Source of the DNA: Pseudomonas sp. RIT288
GTDB taxonomy: Bacteria; Pseudomonadota; Gammaproteobacteria; Pseudomonadales; Pseudomonadaceae
Reading direction: 5' to 3'
Length of the DNA: 64,000 nt
Assembly: GCF_000631985.1 (NCBI RefSeq)
Contig: NZ_JFYN01000043.1
Location: 246,223 to 310,222, forward strand
This document shows positions 51,251 through 60,458 of this stretch, piece after piece (positions within the stretch are counted from its first letter, which is position 1; every line of letters begins with the position of its first letter). Both the position numbers and the translations under genes were made by a program. Below the pieces are notes generated by a model. It saw only the letters and a program-made list of their open reading frames with translations. It did no database searches and was not told the origin of the DNA.

Positions 51251-52626
51251 GCCACGGCCGCTTTGTCAGACCATTGCTGCAGCGGCATCGGCAGTTTGCG
51301 CGAATCACCTCGGCCGATCGGGAAGTACTTGAAGCCGTTGCGCGCCAGACGATCTGCGTCGTACAGGTTGCGCCCGTCGAAGATCACCGGGGCTTTCAGC
51401 CGTTGCTGGATCAGGTCGAAATCCGGCGCCTTGAACTGCTGCCATTCGGTGCAGATGATCAGCGCATCGGCACCCGCCAGCACCGATTCCGGGGTGCCCA
51501 TCAGCATCAGTTTTTCTTCGTTCGGGTACAGATGCTGGGTTTCCTGCATCGCTTCCGGGTCGAACGCGCGCACGCTGGCGCCGGCGGCGAACAGCGAATC
51601 GAGGAGTACGCGGCTCGGTGCGTCGCGCATGTCGTCGGTATTCGGCTTGAACGCCAGGCCCCACAGGGCGAAGGTCCTGCCGCGCAGGTCGCCCTTGTAG
51701 AACGCGTTGATGCGGTCAAACAGCTTGTGCTTCTGCCGCTCGTTGATCGCTTCGACCGCTTGCAGCAGGTCGCTGGAGCAATGCGCCTGCTCGGCGCTGT
51801 GAATCAGCGCGCGCATGTCTTTCGGGAAGCACGAACCGCCATAACCGCAGCCCGGGTAGATAAAGTGGTAACCGATGCGCGTGTCGGCACCGATGCCCTG
51901 ACGCACCGACTCGATGTCGGCGCCCAGGTGTTCGGCCAGTTCGGCGATCTGGTTGATGAAGCTGATCTTGGTCGCCAGCATGCAGTTGGCGGCGTATTTG
52001 GTCAGCTCGGCGCTGCGCAGATCCATGAACATGATGCGGTCATGGTTGCGGTTGAACGGTGCGTACAGGTCGCGCATCACATCTTGCACTTCGTCACCTT
52101 CACAGCCAATGACGATGCGGTCCGGACGACGGCAATCGGCCACCGCCGAACCTTCCTTGAGGAATTCCGGGTTGGAGACGATATCGAACTGCAACTCACG
52201 ACCGGCCTTGTCCAGCGCGGCTTGAATGTGCGCACGCAGGGTGTCGCCGGTGCCGACCGGTACGGTGGATTTTTCCACCAGGATCAGCGGCTGCTCACGG
52301 TGGCGCGCGACCGCGTCACCCACCGACAGCACGTATTTCAGATCCGCCGAGCCGTCGTCGCTGGACGGCGTGCCCACTGCGATGAACGCGACGCGACCGT
52401 GCTGCACCGCGAGTTTTTCATCCGAGGTGAAATGCAGACGGTTGGAGTCCAGGCCTTCGCGCACCAGGCTCGACAGGCCCGGTTCGAAGATGCTGACGTG
52501 ACCCTGACGCAGCAGTTCGACTTTCTTCTGATCGATGTCCATGCACACGACGTCGTGACCGACTTCGGCCAACACGGCGGCCTGCACCAGGCCGACATAA
52601 CCGCTACCAAATACTGTGATTTTCAT
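51247..52626 (-). CDS. ugd: UDP-glucose 6-dehydrogenase
   Basis: A 459-residue enzyme. The N-terminal NAD motif is GSGYVGLVQAAVLAEVGHDVVCMDID, the helix NCMLATKISFINQIAELAEHLGAD follows, and the catalytic Cys is in GCGYGGSCFPKD. It makes UDP-glucuronate, the substrate of ArnA, for aminoarabinose synthesis. ATGA-type overlaps with arnF upstream and the glycosyltransferase gene downstream. Confidence 0.93.
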   Translation of the reverse strand: MKITVFGSGYVGLVQAAVLAEVGHDVVCMDIDQKKVELLRQGHVSIFEPGLSSLVREGLDSNRLHFTSDEKLAVQHGRVAFIAVGTPSSDDGSADLKYVLSVGDAVARHREQPLILVEKSTVPVGTGDTLRAHIQAALDKAGRELQFDIVSNPEFLKEGSAVADCRRPDRIVIGCEGDEVQDVMRDLYAPFNRNHDRIMFMDLRSAELTKYAANCMLATKISFINQIAELAEHLGADIESVRQGIGADTRIGYHFIYPGCGYGGSCFPKDMRALIHSAEQAHCSSDLLQAVEAINERQKHKLFDRINAFYKGDLRGRTFALWGLAFKPNTDDMRDAPSRVLLDSLFAAGASVRAFDPEAMQETQHLYPNEEKLMLMGTPESVLAGADALIICTEWQQFKAPDFDLIQQRLKAPVIFDGRNLYDADRLARNGFKYFPIGRGDSRKLPMPLQQWSDKAAVA

Positions 52627-53036
52627 GGAGCACTCCTGAATTCGGGCGCACGAGACGGACGAGTGTTAATAGTGATGACCCCGAGCATGACCAGTGCCAC
52701 GCCCAGCGATTTAGTGAAACTGAACGATTCGTTGAACAGCGGCAGACTGGCCGCCAGCAGGTACACCAGCGCATAGCTGATGCTCAGCAGCGAATAGGCC
52801 CGCCCCAGCGGTAGATCGCGCAGCGCCGCGAGCCAGCAGAGCATCGACAGGGCGTAGGCGAAAATCGCCGCCACCACCACCGCCAATGCCGACAGATCGA
52901 CACTGCCGGCACTCAGCGCCGTCAGCCATTGTTCCGGTTGCGGCAGGCGCGTCATGCTCCAGCGCATGCCCAGTTGGGCACTGCTGACCAAGCCCACACT
53001 GGCGAGGGCGAAACCAATACCACGTGCCTGGTTCAT
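52623..53036 (-). CDS. arnF: L-Ara4N-phosphoundecaprenol flippase subunit ArnF
   Basis: A 137-residue small multidrug resistance/EmrE-like membrane protein with four hydrophobic helices (GIGFALASVGLVSSAQLGMR first). The start MNQARGIGFA (53036) overlaps the arnE stop by 4 bp; the longer open frame would run into arnE. With ArnE it flips undecaprenyl-phosphate-aminoarabinose to the periplasmic face. Confidence 0.9.
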   Translation of the reverse strand: MNQARGIGFALASVGLVSSAQLGMRWSMTRLPQPEQWLTALSAGSVDLSALAVVVAAIFAYALSMLCWLAALRDLPLGRAYSLLSISYALVYLLAASLPLFNESFSFTKSLGVALVMLGVITINTRPSRAPEFRSAP

Positions 53037-53377
53037 GACTGTTGCCCCAGCAACACCACGCCGCCGATCACCAGCGCCACGCCCAGCCAATGCCGGCGGT
53101 CGATGGTTTCGCGAAAGACGAAGCGGGCGATCAGGGTGATCAGCACGAAGTTGAGGCTGAGCATCGGGTAAGCGATGCCCACTTCAAGACGTTGCAGCAC
53201 CAGCAGCCAGACCAGCAGCCCGCTACCCAGAGAAAACAGCGCCAGCCACAACCACGGCGAGCGCAGTTTCTCGGCCCACGACGACTCAACGCCGCGCCAG
53301 CTCTCGACGGCGAATTTCTGTGCGACTTGCCCCAGGCAGGTCAGCAGGCACGCCGTCAGTAACAGCAACCAACTCAT
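53033..53377 (-). CDS. arnE: L-Ara4N-phosphoundecaprenol flippase subunit ArnE
   Basis: A 114-residue EmrE-like protein with four hydrophobic helices, beginning MSWLLLLTACLLTCLGQVAQKFAV with a Gln-x-x-x-K pattern in helix 1 and VGIAYPMLSLNFVLITL in helix 3. It partners ArnF. Overlaps arnT and arnF by 4 bp each. Confidence 0.9.
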   Translation of the reverse strand: MSWLLLLTACLLTCLGQVAQKFAVESWRGVESSWAEKLRSPWLWLALFSLGSGLLVWLLVLQRLEVGIAYPMLSLNFVLITLIARFVFRETIDRRHWLGVALVIGGVVLLGQQS

Positions 53378-55023
53378 GACGGATCCTTGGGCAACACCAT
53401 GATCACCAGATTGCCCGATTCGTAGCGGGTACCGTCCTTGGGCAGCAGGTCCAGCTCTTCGAGCTCGTCCTGACCCTTGACGCGCATCAGCACGCCGACC
53501 GAGCCGCTGCGGCGCGCTTCACGTACCCATTGTTGAACGTTGTTCTTGGTGAGTCGGCGTTCAGCGCTATCCGGGTAAGAAAGACCGTACTTGAGTTCGC
53601 CGACCGTGTTGTACAGCGCAACCTGCGGTTGTTTCATGCGCCAGGCCAGCGCTGCCGCCGCCCCCAGATCGTTGCTCAGCAGATGCGTGGCGCCGGACAG
53701 TTCAGTGACGTGATGACGGATGAACTGATCCGGGGTTTTGTTGGCCACCACCGACTTGGGCAATGCCGCCGGCAGGATCCCGGCCAGCAACAGACTGCCC
53801 AGCGCCGGTGCCGCCCAGCACTGCAACGGCAGAAACGCTTGCGCCAGGTTGGCGATGATCCAGCCGATCAGGGCGATGAACACCAGCACCAGACTGTGCA
53901 GTTCGTGGTCGTACACCGGTTTGTTCAATTGCAGGTAAACCAGTGCGATCAGCGTGACCACACCCAGCAGCAGGTTCAGCAGGCCGTTGATCCCCAGCGC
54001 CCGACCTTGTTCCAGACGTAGGCGATCAGCCAGCGCATTGCCCAGCAGCAGTGCCAATGGCAGCAGGCACGGCAGGATGTAAATCGGCAGCTTGCCGTTG
54101 CTCAGGCTGAAAAAGCCCAGCGGCAACCACAACCACAACAGCAGGAAAACCATGTTCGGCTGGGCCCGGGTTTGCCAGGCCTGCTTGAGCGCGGTCGGCA
54201 ACAGGCCAACCCATGGCAGACTGAATGCCACCAGCAGCGGCAGGTAAAACCACCATGGTGCATCGTGCTGCGCATCGTCACCGGCAAAGCGCCGGATGTG
54301 TTCGTGCCAGAAGAAGAAGCGCCAGTAATCCGGTTCCTGTGCGTGCACCGCCAGCGCCCACGGCAAGCTGACGACGATCGCGATGGCGATCGCCACCGGA
54401 CCGAACACCAACAGTTCACGCCAGCGTTTCTGCCAGAGCATCCACGGCAACGCGATCAACACCGGCAGCAACCAGGCGAGAAAACCCTTGGTCATGAAAC
54501 CCATGCCGCAGGCCAGCCCCAGCACCGCCCAGGCGCCCAGACGGTGCCCGGTGCTGCGGCTGTCGAGCGCAAACCACAGCGCCACCAGACTCAGGTTGAC
54601 CCAGAAGGTGAATTGCGGATCAAGGTTGGCGTACCCGGCCTGACCGGCGACGACCGTGAAGCTCATGTAGAGCAGGGCGCAGACGAAACTCTTGCGCGGA
54701 TCGTTCCACAGCCGGCGCGCAACCAGGTAGGCCAGCAGCACGCTCAACGCGGTGCTGAGGACCGAGACGAAACGCACGCCGAACAGGTTCTGCCCGAACA
54801 ACTCCTGACCGATGGCGATCATCCAGTAGCCGGCAATCGGCTTCTCGAAATACCGCAGCCCCATGAAATGCGGCGACACCCAGTTGCCACTGAGCAGCAT
54901 GTCCTGGCTGATCTGTGCGTAACGGGTTTCGTCGGGGATCCACAGGCCATGGGTGCTCAACGGCAACAGATAGGCCAGCAGACAGAGGCCGACCAACAGC
55001 GGCAGTGCCCAGCGTCTGGTCAT
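53374..55023 (-). CDS. arnT: Lipid IV(A) 4-amino-4-deoxy-L-arabinosyltransferase
   Basis: A 549-residue GT-C membrane enzyme. The first TM is followed by the periplasmic loop LSTHGLWIPDETRYAQISQDML with the acidic catalytic/metal residues, then VSPHFMGLRYFEKPIAGYW, the metal and lipid-binding loop. The C-terminal ~100 residues are soluble. It transfers aminoarabinose to lipid A phosphates, lowering the negative charge and giving polymyxin resistance. Confidence 0.93.
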   Translation of the reverse strand: MTRRWALPLLVGLCLLAYLLPLSTHGLWIPDETRYAQISQDMLLSGNWVSPHFMGLRYFEKPIAGYWMIAIGQELFGQNLFGVRFVSVLSTALSVLLAYLVARRLWNDPRKSFVCALLYMSFTVVAGQAGYANLDPQFTFWVNLSLVALWFALDSRSTGHRLGAWAVLGLACGMGFMTKGFLAWLLPVLIALPWMLWQKRWRELLVFGPVAIAIAIVVSLPWALAVHAQEPDYWRFFFWHEHIRRFAGDDAQHDAPWWFYLPLLVAFSLPWVGLLPTALKQAWQTRAQPNMVFLLLWLWLPLGFFSLSNGKLPIYILPCLLPLALLLGNALADRLRLEQGRALGINGLLNLLLGVVTLIALVYLQLNKPVYDHELHSLVLVFIALIGWIIANLAQAFLPLQCWAAPALGSLLLAGILPAALPKSVVANKTPDQFIRHHVTELSGATHLLSNDLGAAAALAWRMKQPQVALYNTVGELKYGLSYPDSAERRLTKNNVQQWVREARRSGSVGVLMRVKGQDELEELDLLPKDGTRYESGNLVIMVLPKDPS

Positions 55024-55904
55024 GCGCCTTGCACTCCCAGCCAGCCTTCACGGCCTTCGAGCACACCGCGTTGCACACGGCCCACGGGCAGGGTGTTGAA
55101 GAACTCGGGCAACAAGTCGCCCAAGGGTTTGAAGTCAATGTTGCGCTGGCGTGCATCGGCCAGCAACTGGCGAAAATCCTGAGCCATCAGAATCCCTTCT
55201 ACTTCGGCATGAATGGTGTAGACGTTGAGTGCTTGCGGCTGGAACCGGTCGAGGATGAAGGCGTTGAAGTCCTTGGCCGCCACGTGCGGGCCGACGACTT
55301 CGTCGAAGGTCGGCAGGTCCACCGGAATCTGCGGAGTCCCCAGCGAGCCGTCCGCCAGCAGCGGACGAAACAGGCTTTGCCCGCGGCAATCGCTGTTATA
55401 GCGAAAGCCGAAGGTCTGCTTGGCCTCGATCACGCGCTCGTCCGCACGCCAACCGGCGGCGGCCGAACACTGGATCTTTTCACCGAGGATGTCGCTCAAG
55501 GTGTCGACGCCGCGCCGGATCTGTTCGATCAGTTGCGCGTCGCTCCAGCGCCCGGCGTTGGCCTGCCAGCCATGGTGATCCCAGGCGTGCAGGCCGACCT
55601 CGTGACCGGCGTCCCGGGCCTGACGCATCAGGTGCCCGAGATCACGGCCAATCGGTTTGCCGGGCCAGGCGGTGCCGGCCAGCAAAATGTCCCAGCCGTA
55701 GAGGCCGGCAGCGTTGGAACGCAGCATTTTCCAGAGGAACTGCGGGCGGATCAGGCGCCACAGATGCCGGCCCATGTTGTCCGGGCCGACACTGAAGAAA
55801 AACGTTGCCTTGACCTGCGCCTCGTCGAGCATCTCCAACAGTCGCGGCACACCTTCACGGGTGCCACGGTAGGTGTCGACATCGATACGAAGACCTGCCT
55901 GCAT
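55020..55904 (-). CDS. arnD: 4-deoxy-4-formamido-L-arabinose-phosphoundecaprenol deformylase
   Basis: A 294-residue NodB-homology (carbohydrate esterase 4) enzyme. DVDTYRGTREGVPRLLEML starts the fold with the Asp metal/base positions, HEVGLHAWDHHGW supplies His residues, and ATFFFSVGPDNMGRHLWR is family typical. It deformylates the lipid-linked sugar before flipping. Its ATG shares one base with the arnA stop (TAATG). Confidence 0.92.
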   Translation of the reverse strand: MQAGLRIDVDTYRGTREGVPRLLEMLDEAQVKATFFFSVGPDNMGRHLWRLIRPQFLWKMLRSNAAGLYGWDILLAGTAWPGKPIGRDLGHLMRQARDAGHEVGLHAWDHHGWQANAGRWSDAQLIEQIRRGVDTLSDILGEKIQCSAAAGWRADERVIEAKQTFGFRYNSDCRGQSLFRPLLADGSLGTPQIPVDLPTFDEVVGPHVAAKDFNAFILDRFQPQALNVYTIHAEVEGILMAQDFRQLLADARQRNIDFKPLGDLLPEFFNTLPVGRVQRGVLEGREGWLGVQGA

Positions 55905-57895
55905 TACTTCTTGTCCGCGATTTCGAGCATGGCTTCACGCAGGAAGAAGTCCAGGGTATTGCCGATGGTCTCGCGCATTTCCACGGTCGGCTCCCAGTTC
56001 AGCAGGCGCTTGGCGTTGGCGATGCTTGGCTTGCGGTGTTCCACGTCCTGGTAACCGGCACCGTAGAACGCCTTGCTTTCCACGTCGCGGAAACCGGCGA
56101 ACGGCGGGAAGTTGTGACGCAGCGGGTGTGCTTCGAACTGACGCAGCAGCTCTTCGCCCAGTTGACGGATGCTGGCTTCGTTGTCCGGGTTGCCGATGTT
56201 GATGATCTGGCCGTTGCAGACATCGTTGTCGTTGTCGATGATGCGCGCCAGGGCTTCAACGCCGTCAGCGATGTCGGTGAAGCATCGCTTCTGCTCGCCA
56301 CCGTCGAACAGACGGATCGGCGTGCCTTCCACCAGGTTGAGGATCAACTGGGTGATGGCGCGGGAGCTGCCGATGCGCGCCGAATCCAGTCGGTCCAGAC
56401 GCGGGCCCATCCAGTTGAACGGACGGAACAGGGTGAAGTTCAGGCCCTTGGCGCCGTAAGCCCAGATCACCCGGTCCAGCAGTTGCTTGGAGACCGAGTA
56501 GATCCAGCGCTGCTTGTTGATCGGGCCAACGATCAGGTTCGAGCTGTCTTCGTCGAAGTTCTTGTCCTGGCACATGCCATAGACTTCCGAAGTCGACGGG
56601 AAGATCACGCGCTTGTTGTACTTGACGCAGTAGCGAACCAGTTTCAGGTTCTCTTCGAAGTCCAGTTCGAATACGCGCAGCGGGTTGCGGGTGTATTCGA
56701 TCGGGGTAGCGATGGCCACCAGGGGCAGGACCACGTCGCACTTCTTGATGTGGTATTCGATCCACTCGGAGTGAATGCTGATGTCGCCTTCGACGAAGTG
56801 GAAGTGCGGGTGGCTGCGCAGACGGTCGATGGCGTCGGAGCCGATGTCCAGGCCATAGACTTCGTAGCGGTCGTCACGCAGCAGGCGCTCGGACAGGTGG
56901 TTACCGATGAAGCCGTTGACACCCAGAATCAGCACACGAGTGCGACGTGGCGCACGACCGGATTCGGCACCGCGCAGCAGCGAGCCATCGACCAGCCCCA
57001 GTTCGTTGGCCAGTTGTGGGCCGCTGAGGTACAGACCGTTGTCGTTGCGCTGGCCGGCGTTGATCACCAGTGAGTCCTGACCGCAGGCAATGCGCAGCGG
57101 ATCGACGCTGATCACGCGACCTGGCGCCTGGCCTTCGTTGCCCTTGACGACGTCGGCGCTCCAGACGATCAATTTGTGCTCGCCCACGGCGCAGAACGCG
57201 CCCGGGTAAGGACGGGTCACGGCGCGCACCAGGTTGAACAGTTCTTCGGCCGGTTTGGCCCAGACCAGTTTGCCGTCTGCCGGAGTGCGGCGACCGAACA
57301 CGGTGGCTTTCGATTCGTCTTGCGGGGTTTCAGTAATGTTGCCTTGCAACATGCTCGGCAGGATGTCGCACAGCAGGTCGCTGGCGGCCGTGCGCAGTTT
57401 GGCGTGCAGGCTCAGACCGGTGTCGCTGCGCTCGATGGCAACGCGCTGCTGGGCAACGATGGCGCCGGCATCAGCGCGCTTGACCATGCGGTGCAGGGTC
57501 ACGCCGGTTTCGGTTTCGCCGTTGACCAGCACCCAGTTCGCCGGAGCACGGCCGCGATAGCGTGGCAGCAGCGAACCGTGCAGGTTGTACGCGCCTTTTT
57601 TGGCCAGGGCCAGCAGCGGCTCGCTCAGCAGGTTGCGGTAGTAGAAGGAGAAAATATAGTCCGGGTCGAGTTTGGCAATGCGCTCGATCCACAACGGGTG
57701 GTTGGCGTCTTCCGGGGCGTGCACCGGGATGCCTTTGTTGGCGCACAGCTGTGCAACCGATGCATAGAACGTGTTTTCTTTCGGATCATCGGCGTGAGTG
57801 AACACTGCTGCAATGTCATAGCCGCTGTTGAGCAGTGCTTCAATGCCGGCGCAGCCAATATCGTGGTAAGCGAAGACAACAGTTTTTGCACTCAT
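55904..57895 (-). CDS. arnA: Bifunctional UDP-glucuronate decarboxylase / UDP-Ara4N formyltransferase
   Basis: A 663-residue two-domain enzyme. The N-terminal ~300 residues are a formyltransferase (HGSLLPRYRGRAPANWVLVNGE, LHRMVKRADAGAIVAQ). The C-terminal ~345 residues are an SDR decarboxylase with VLILGVNGFIGNHLSERLL, FPSTSEVYGMCQD and the Y-x-x-x-K motif YSVSKQLLDR. It oxidatively decarboxylates UDP-glucuronate and formylates UDP-Ara4N. It follows arnC with an ATGA overlap. Confidence 0.94.
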   Translation of the reverse strand: MSAKTVVFAYHDIGCAGIEALLNSGYDIAAVFTHADDPKENTFYASVAQLCANKGIPVHAPEDANHPLWIERIAKLDPDYIFSFYYRNLLSEPLLALAKKGAYNLHGSLLPRYRGRAPANWVLVNGETETGVTLHRMVKRADAGAIVAQQRVAIERSDTGLSLHAKLRTAASDLLCDILPSMLQGNITETPQDESKATVFGRRTPADGKLVWAKPAEELFNLVRAVTRPYPGAFCAVGEHKLIVWSADVVKGNEGQAPGRVISVDPLRIACGQDSLVINAGQRNDNGLYLSGPQLANELGLVDGSLLRGAESGRAPRRTRVLILGVNGFIGNHLSERLLRDDRYEVYGLDIGSDAIDRLRSHPHFHFVEGDISIHSEWIEYHIKKCDVVLPLVAIATPIEYTRNPLRVFELDFEENLKLVRYCVKYNKRVIFPSTSEVYGMCQDKNFDEDSSNLIVGPINKQRWIYSVSKQLLDRVIWAYGAKGLNFTLFRPFNWMGPRLDRLDSARIGSSRAITQLILNLVEGTPIRLFDGGEQKRCFTDIADGVEALARIIDNDNDVCNGQIINIGNPDNEASIRQLGEELLRQFEAHPLRHNFPPFAGFRDVESKAFYGAGYQDVEHRKPSIANAKRLLNWEPTVEMRETIGNTLDFFLREAMLEIADKK

Positions 57896-58923
57896 GAGAG
57901 AACCTGATCGGAAGTGGAAGAAGTAGCGGTAGAAGAAAGACCATCAACGGTGACGGCAGGCGCCGGAGCGGCCGGCTGGCTGCGCAACACCTTTTCGATG
58001 AAGAAACGCGGACGGGCGCGCACATCGCTGTACATGCGGCCGAGGTATTCACCCAGCAGCCCCATGCCGATGAACTGGCCACCGGTGAACACGAACAGTA
58101 CGGCGAACAGCACGAACATGCCGTCACCGGCCCAACCGGCACCGAACGCCAGACGCAAGACAATCAACGCAATCGCGAACAGCACGCCCAATCCGGCCAT
58201 CGCGAAGCCGACGATGCTCAGCAGACGCAGCGGGGTGGTGGTCATGCACGTGACCAGATCGAACATCAGGTTGATCAGGCGCATCGGGCTGTACTTCGAG
58301 TCGCCGTGTTCACGCTCGGCGTGGGCCACGACGATTTCGGTGGTGTGACGGGCGAAGCTGTTGGCCAGGATCGGGATGAACGTGCTGCGTTCGCGGCAGG
58401 CGAGCATCGCATCGATGATGGTGCGGCGGTAGGCACGCAGCATGCAGCCGTAGTCGCTCATGGCAACGCCGGTAGAACGCTGCACGGCAAGGTTGATCAG
58501 CTTCGACGGGTAGCGGCGCAGTGCCGAGTCCTGACGATTGCCGCGCACGGTGCCGACCACGTCGTAACCTTTTTCGGCTTCGGCCACCAGCCGTGGAATT
58601 TCTTCCGGCGGGTTCTGCAGGTCGGCGTCGAGGGTGATGACCACGTCGCCCTTGCACTGTTCGAAACCAGCCATGATCGCGGCGTGTTGACCATAGTTGC
58701 GGTTGAGAATGACCGCCACGAACGGGCTGTTTTCACGCCCGGCGGCTTCTTCGAGCATGGTCGCCGATTCGTCGCGGCTGCCGTCGTCGACCAGCACGAT
58801 TTCAAAGTCGTGGTGCAATTGGCGGCAGGCCGCCTCGGTCCGACGCAGCAGTTCGGGCAGGCTTTCCTGTTCGTTGTAGACCGGGATGACGATCGACACG
58901 CTTCGGATTGGATAAGGTTTCAC
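57892..58923 (-). CDS. arnC: Undecaprenyl-phosphate 4-deoxy-4-formamido-L-arabinose transferase
   Basis: A 343-residue GT2 enzyme. The N-terminal GT-A domain has VSIVIPVYNEQESLPELLRR, VLVDDGSRD, and the D-x-D-like LDADLQNPPEEIPRL. Two C-terminal TM helices are near 235-260 (IVGFAMAGLGVLFAIALIVL) and 268-290. It loads Ara4FN onto undecaprenyl phosphate at the cytosolic face. It overlaps arnB and arnA by 4 bp. Confidence 0.93.
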   Translation of the reverse strand: MKPYPIRSVSIVIPVYNEQESLPELLRRTEAACRQLHHDFEIVLVDDGSRDESATMLEEAAGRENSPFVAVILNRNYGQHAAIMAGFEQCKGDVVITLDADLQNPPEEIPRLVAEAEKGYDVVGTVRGNRQDSALRRYPSKLINLAVQRSTGVAMSDYGCMLRAYRRTIIDAMLACRERSTFIPILANSFARHTTEIVVAHAEREHGDSKYSPMRLINLMFDLVTCMTTTPLRLLSIVGFAMAGLGVLFAIALIVLRLAFGAGWAGDGMFVLFAVLFVFTGGQFIGMGLLGEYLGRMYSDVRARPRFFIEKVLRSQPAAPAPAVTVDGLSSTATSSTSDQVLS

Positions 58924-60074
58924 AGGCGTTTTTCCATGATTTGAGCGATGGCACCGACCACCCGGTCAAGGTCTTGACCGGTCATGTCGGGGAACAGCGG
59001 AATCGAGCACAGCCGCGCCGAGTTCCATTCGGTGTTGGGCAGGGAGAGGTCGGGGTCACGCTGGCGATACCAGGTGTGCAGGTGGGTGGCGATGAAATGG
59101 ATACCGGTGCCGATGCCCTGATCCTGCAACGCCTTCATGAAAGCTTCGCGATCCATGCCGCAGCGCTCGCTGTCGATGCGCAGGATGAACAGGTGCCAGG
59201 CGTGTTGCTGGGCGTAGTCGGGCAGGGCCAGCGGTTGCACCGGCAGGCCTTCGAACTTCTGCAGATAGCTCGTGGCCAGCTCGGTGCGCCGGGCGTTGAT
59301 TTCGTCCAGACGCTGCAGTTGCACCAGGGCAATCGCGGCGTTGATGTCGGCCAGGTTGTACTTGAAACCCGGTTCCATCACTTGCGCCTGCGGCTTGCGG
59401 CCACCGGTCAGACGGTCATAGGCGTCAACGCCCAGGCCGTGGAATTTGAGCATGCGCACACGACTGGCGAGCGCTTCGTCGTCGGTGACGAACATCGCGC
59501 CTTCGGCACAGGTCATGTTCTTGATCGCATGGAACGAGAAGATCGCCGTGCCTTGCGAGCCGACGTGACGTCCCTTGTAGCGGGTGCCGGCGGCGTGGGC
59601 GGCATCTTCGATGACCGGGATGCCGTGCTTGTCAGCCAGGGCATACAGCGGATCGAGATCGAACGCCGCGCCGGCGTAGTGCACCGGAATGATTGCCTTG
59701 GTCCGCGGGGTGATGGCCGCCTCGATGCGCGCAGCGTCGGTCATCAGCGTATCGCGGTCGACGTCGACGAACACCGGTTTGGCCCCCAGCAGGGAGATCA
59801 TGTTGGCGGTCGAGACCCAGGTCTGCGACGGGGTGATGACTTCGTCGCCCGGGCCGATGCCCAAGGCCAGCAGCGTGATGTGCATTCCTCCGGTGGCCGA
59901 GGACAAGGCCACTGCATGCTTGCAACCCACGTATTGGGCAAACTGCTCTTCGAGTGCCTGGTTTTTCGGCCCCGTGGTGATCCAGCCCGAGCGCAACACC
60001 TGCTCGACAGCCGCAATTTCCTCATCGCCAATACTTGGGCGGGAGAAGGGGAGAAACGCCTGACTCATGGGCAC
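58920..60074 (-). CDS. arnB: UDP-4-amino-4-deoxy-L-arabinose aminotransferase
   Basis: A 384-residue DegT/DnrJ/EryC1 PLP enzyme. The N-terminal FSRPSIGDEEIAAVEQVLRSGWITTG is the family start, EDAAHAAGTRYKGRHVGSQG holds the PLP contact Asp, and the Schiff-base Lys is in SFHAIKNMTCAEGAM. It transaminates UDP-Ara4O with glutamate. First gene of the nine-gene arn operon; GAGGT is 4-5 bp before the ATG. Confidence 0.94.
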   Translation of the reverse strand: MPMSQAFLPFSRPSIGDEEIAAVEQVLRSGWITTGPKNQALEEQFAQYVGCKHAVALSSATGGMHITLLALGIGPGDEVITPSQTWVSTANMISLLGAKPVFVDVDRDTLMTDAARIEAAITPRTKAIIPVHYAGAAFDLDPLYALADKHGIPVIEDAAHAAGTRYKGRHVGSQGTAIFSFHAIKNMTCAEGAMFVTDDEALASRVRMLKFHGLGVDAYDRLTGGRKPQAQVMEPGFKYNLADINAAIALVQLQRLDEINARRTELATSYLQKFEGLPVQPLALPDYAQQHAWHLFILRIDSERCGMDREAFMKALQDQGIGTGIHFIATHLHTWYRQRDPDLSLPNTEWNSARLCSIPLFPDMTGQDLDRVVGAIAQIMEKRL

Positions 60075-60458
60075 CTCAATACAATAAAAATAAACATGGA
60101 TTCACGTGGTTATCGGATCCAGCCTCAAGCGTAGACACAGAAAATCGCTATTGCATCAATAACTTGGCAAAAAAAGCATGACGTCGGGGATTGATTGACT
60201 TTTCACGATTTGCCCGGCAGGTTGGGCATAGTCACTACCGAACCTATCGGAATTAAGGTTATGCCGGTTTTTGTGAAAGGAACATGAAAAACCGGTTGGC
60301 GAATCGTTTATCTGTCACTTATACAGCCGCTGTTCAGGCTTCTGCCGTCCATCGCAGTTTTTTGTCGGACAGTGCCGCTCAAGTACCCCCTTTACTTCAA
60401 GTACATTGCATTTGTTAGTTGTTGTAGTGCTGTACATTTTTTACTCAAGGCTTAACGT
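60075..60458. promoter_or_regulatory. Divergent arn/recombinase intergenic region
   Basis: A 384-bp AT-rich stretch with the arnB promoter (minus) and the recombinase leader (plus). I looked for PmrA (TTAAG-N5-TTAAG) and PhoP (GTTTA-N5-GTTTA) direct repeats and found no convincing copy. An imperfect dyad (ACCGAACCT ... AGGTTATGCCGGT, about 60238-60268) and a small ORF at 60284 are the only structures seen. Confidence 0.4.
60284..60418 (+). CDS. Possible small ORF (44 residues) upstream of the recombinase
   Basis: ATG at 60284 with a strong ribosome site GAAAGGAAC directly before it, ending in TAG at 60416-60418, 41 bp before the recombinase start. The peptide begins MKNRLANRLSVTYTAAVQAS; it is basic, rich in Ser/Ala/Val, and has no clear membrane helix. 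No family is recognised. It may be a leader peptide or chance. Confidence 0.3.
   Translation: MKNRLANRLSVTYTAAVQASAVHRSFLSDSAAQVPPLLQVHCIC

Noticed and set aside
60286..60300. AAACCGGTT near the recombinase leader as a PtxS site
   Set aside because: Only the central 8-9 bp match; the TGA/TCA ends needed for the 14-bp operator are absent.
60075..60300. A PmrA or PhoP box for the arn operon
   Set aside because: No direct repeat of TTAAG or GTTTA with 5-bp spacing was found on either strand.
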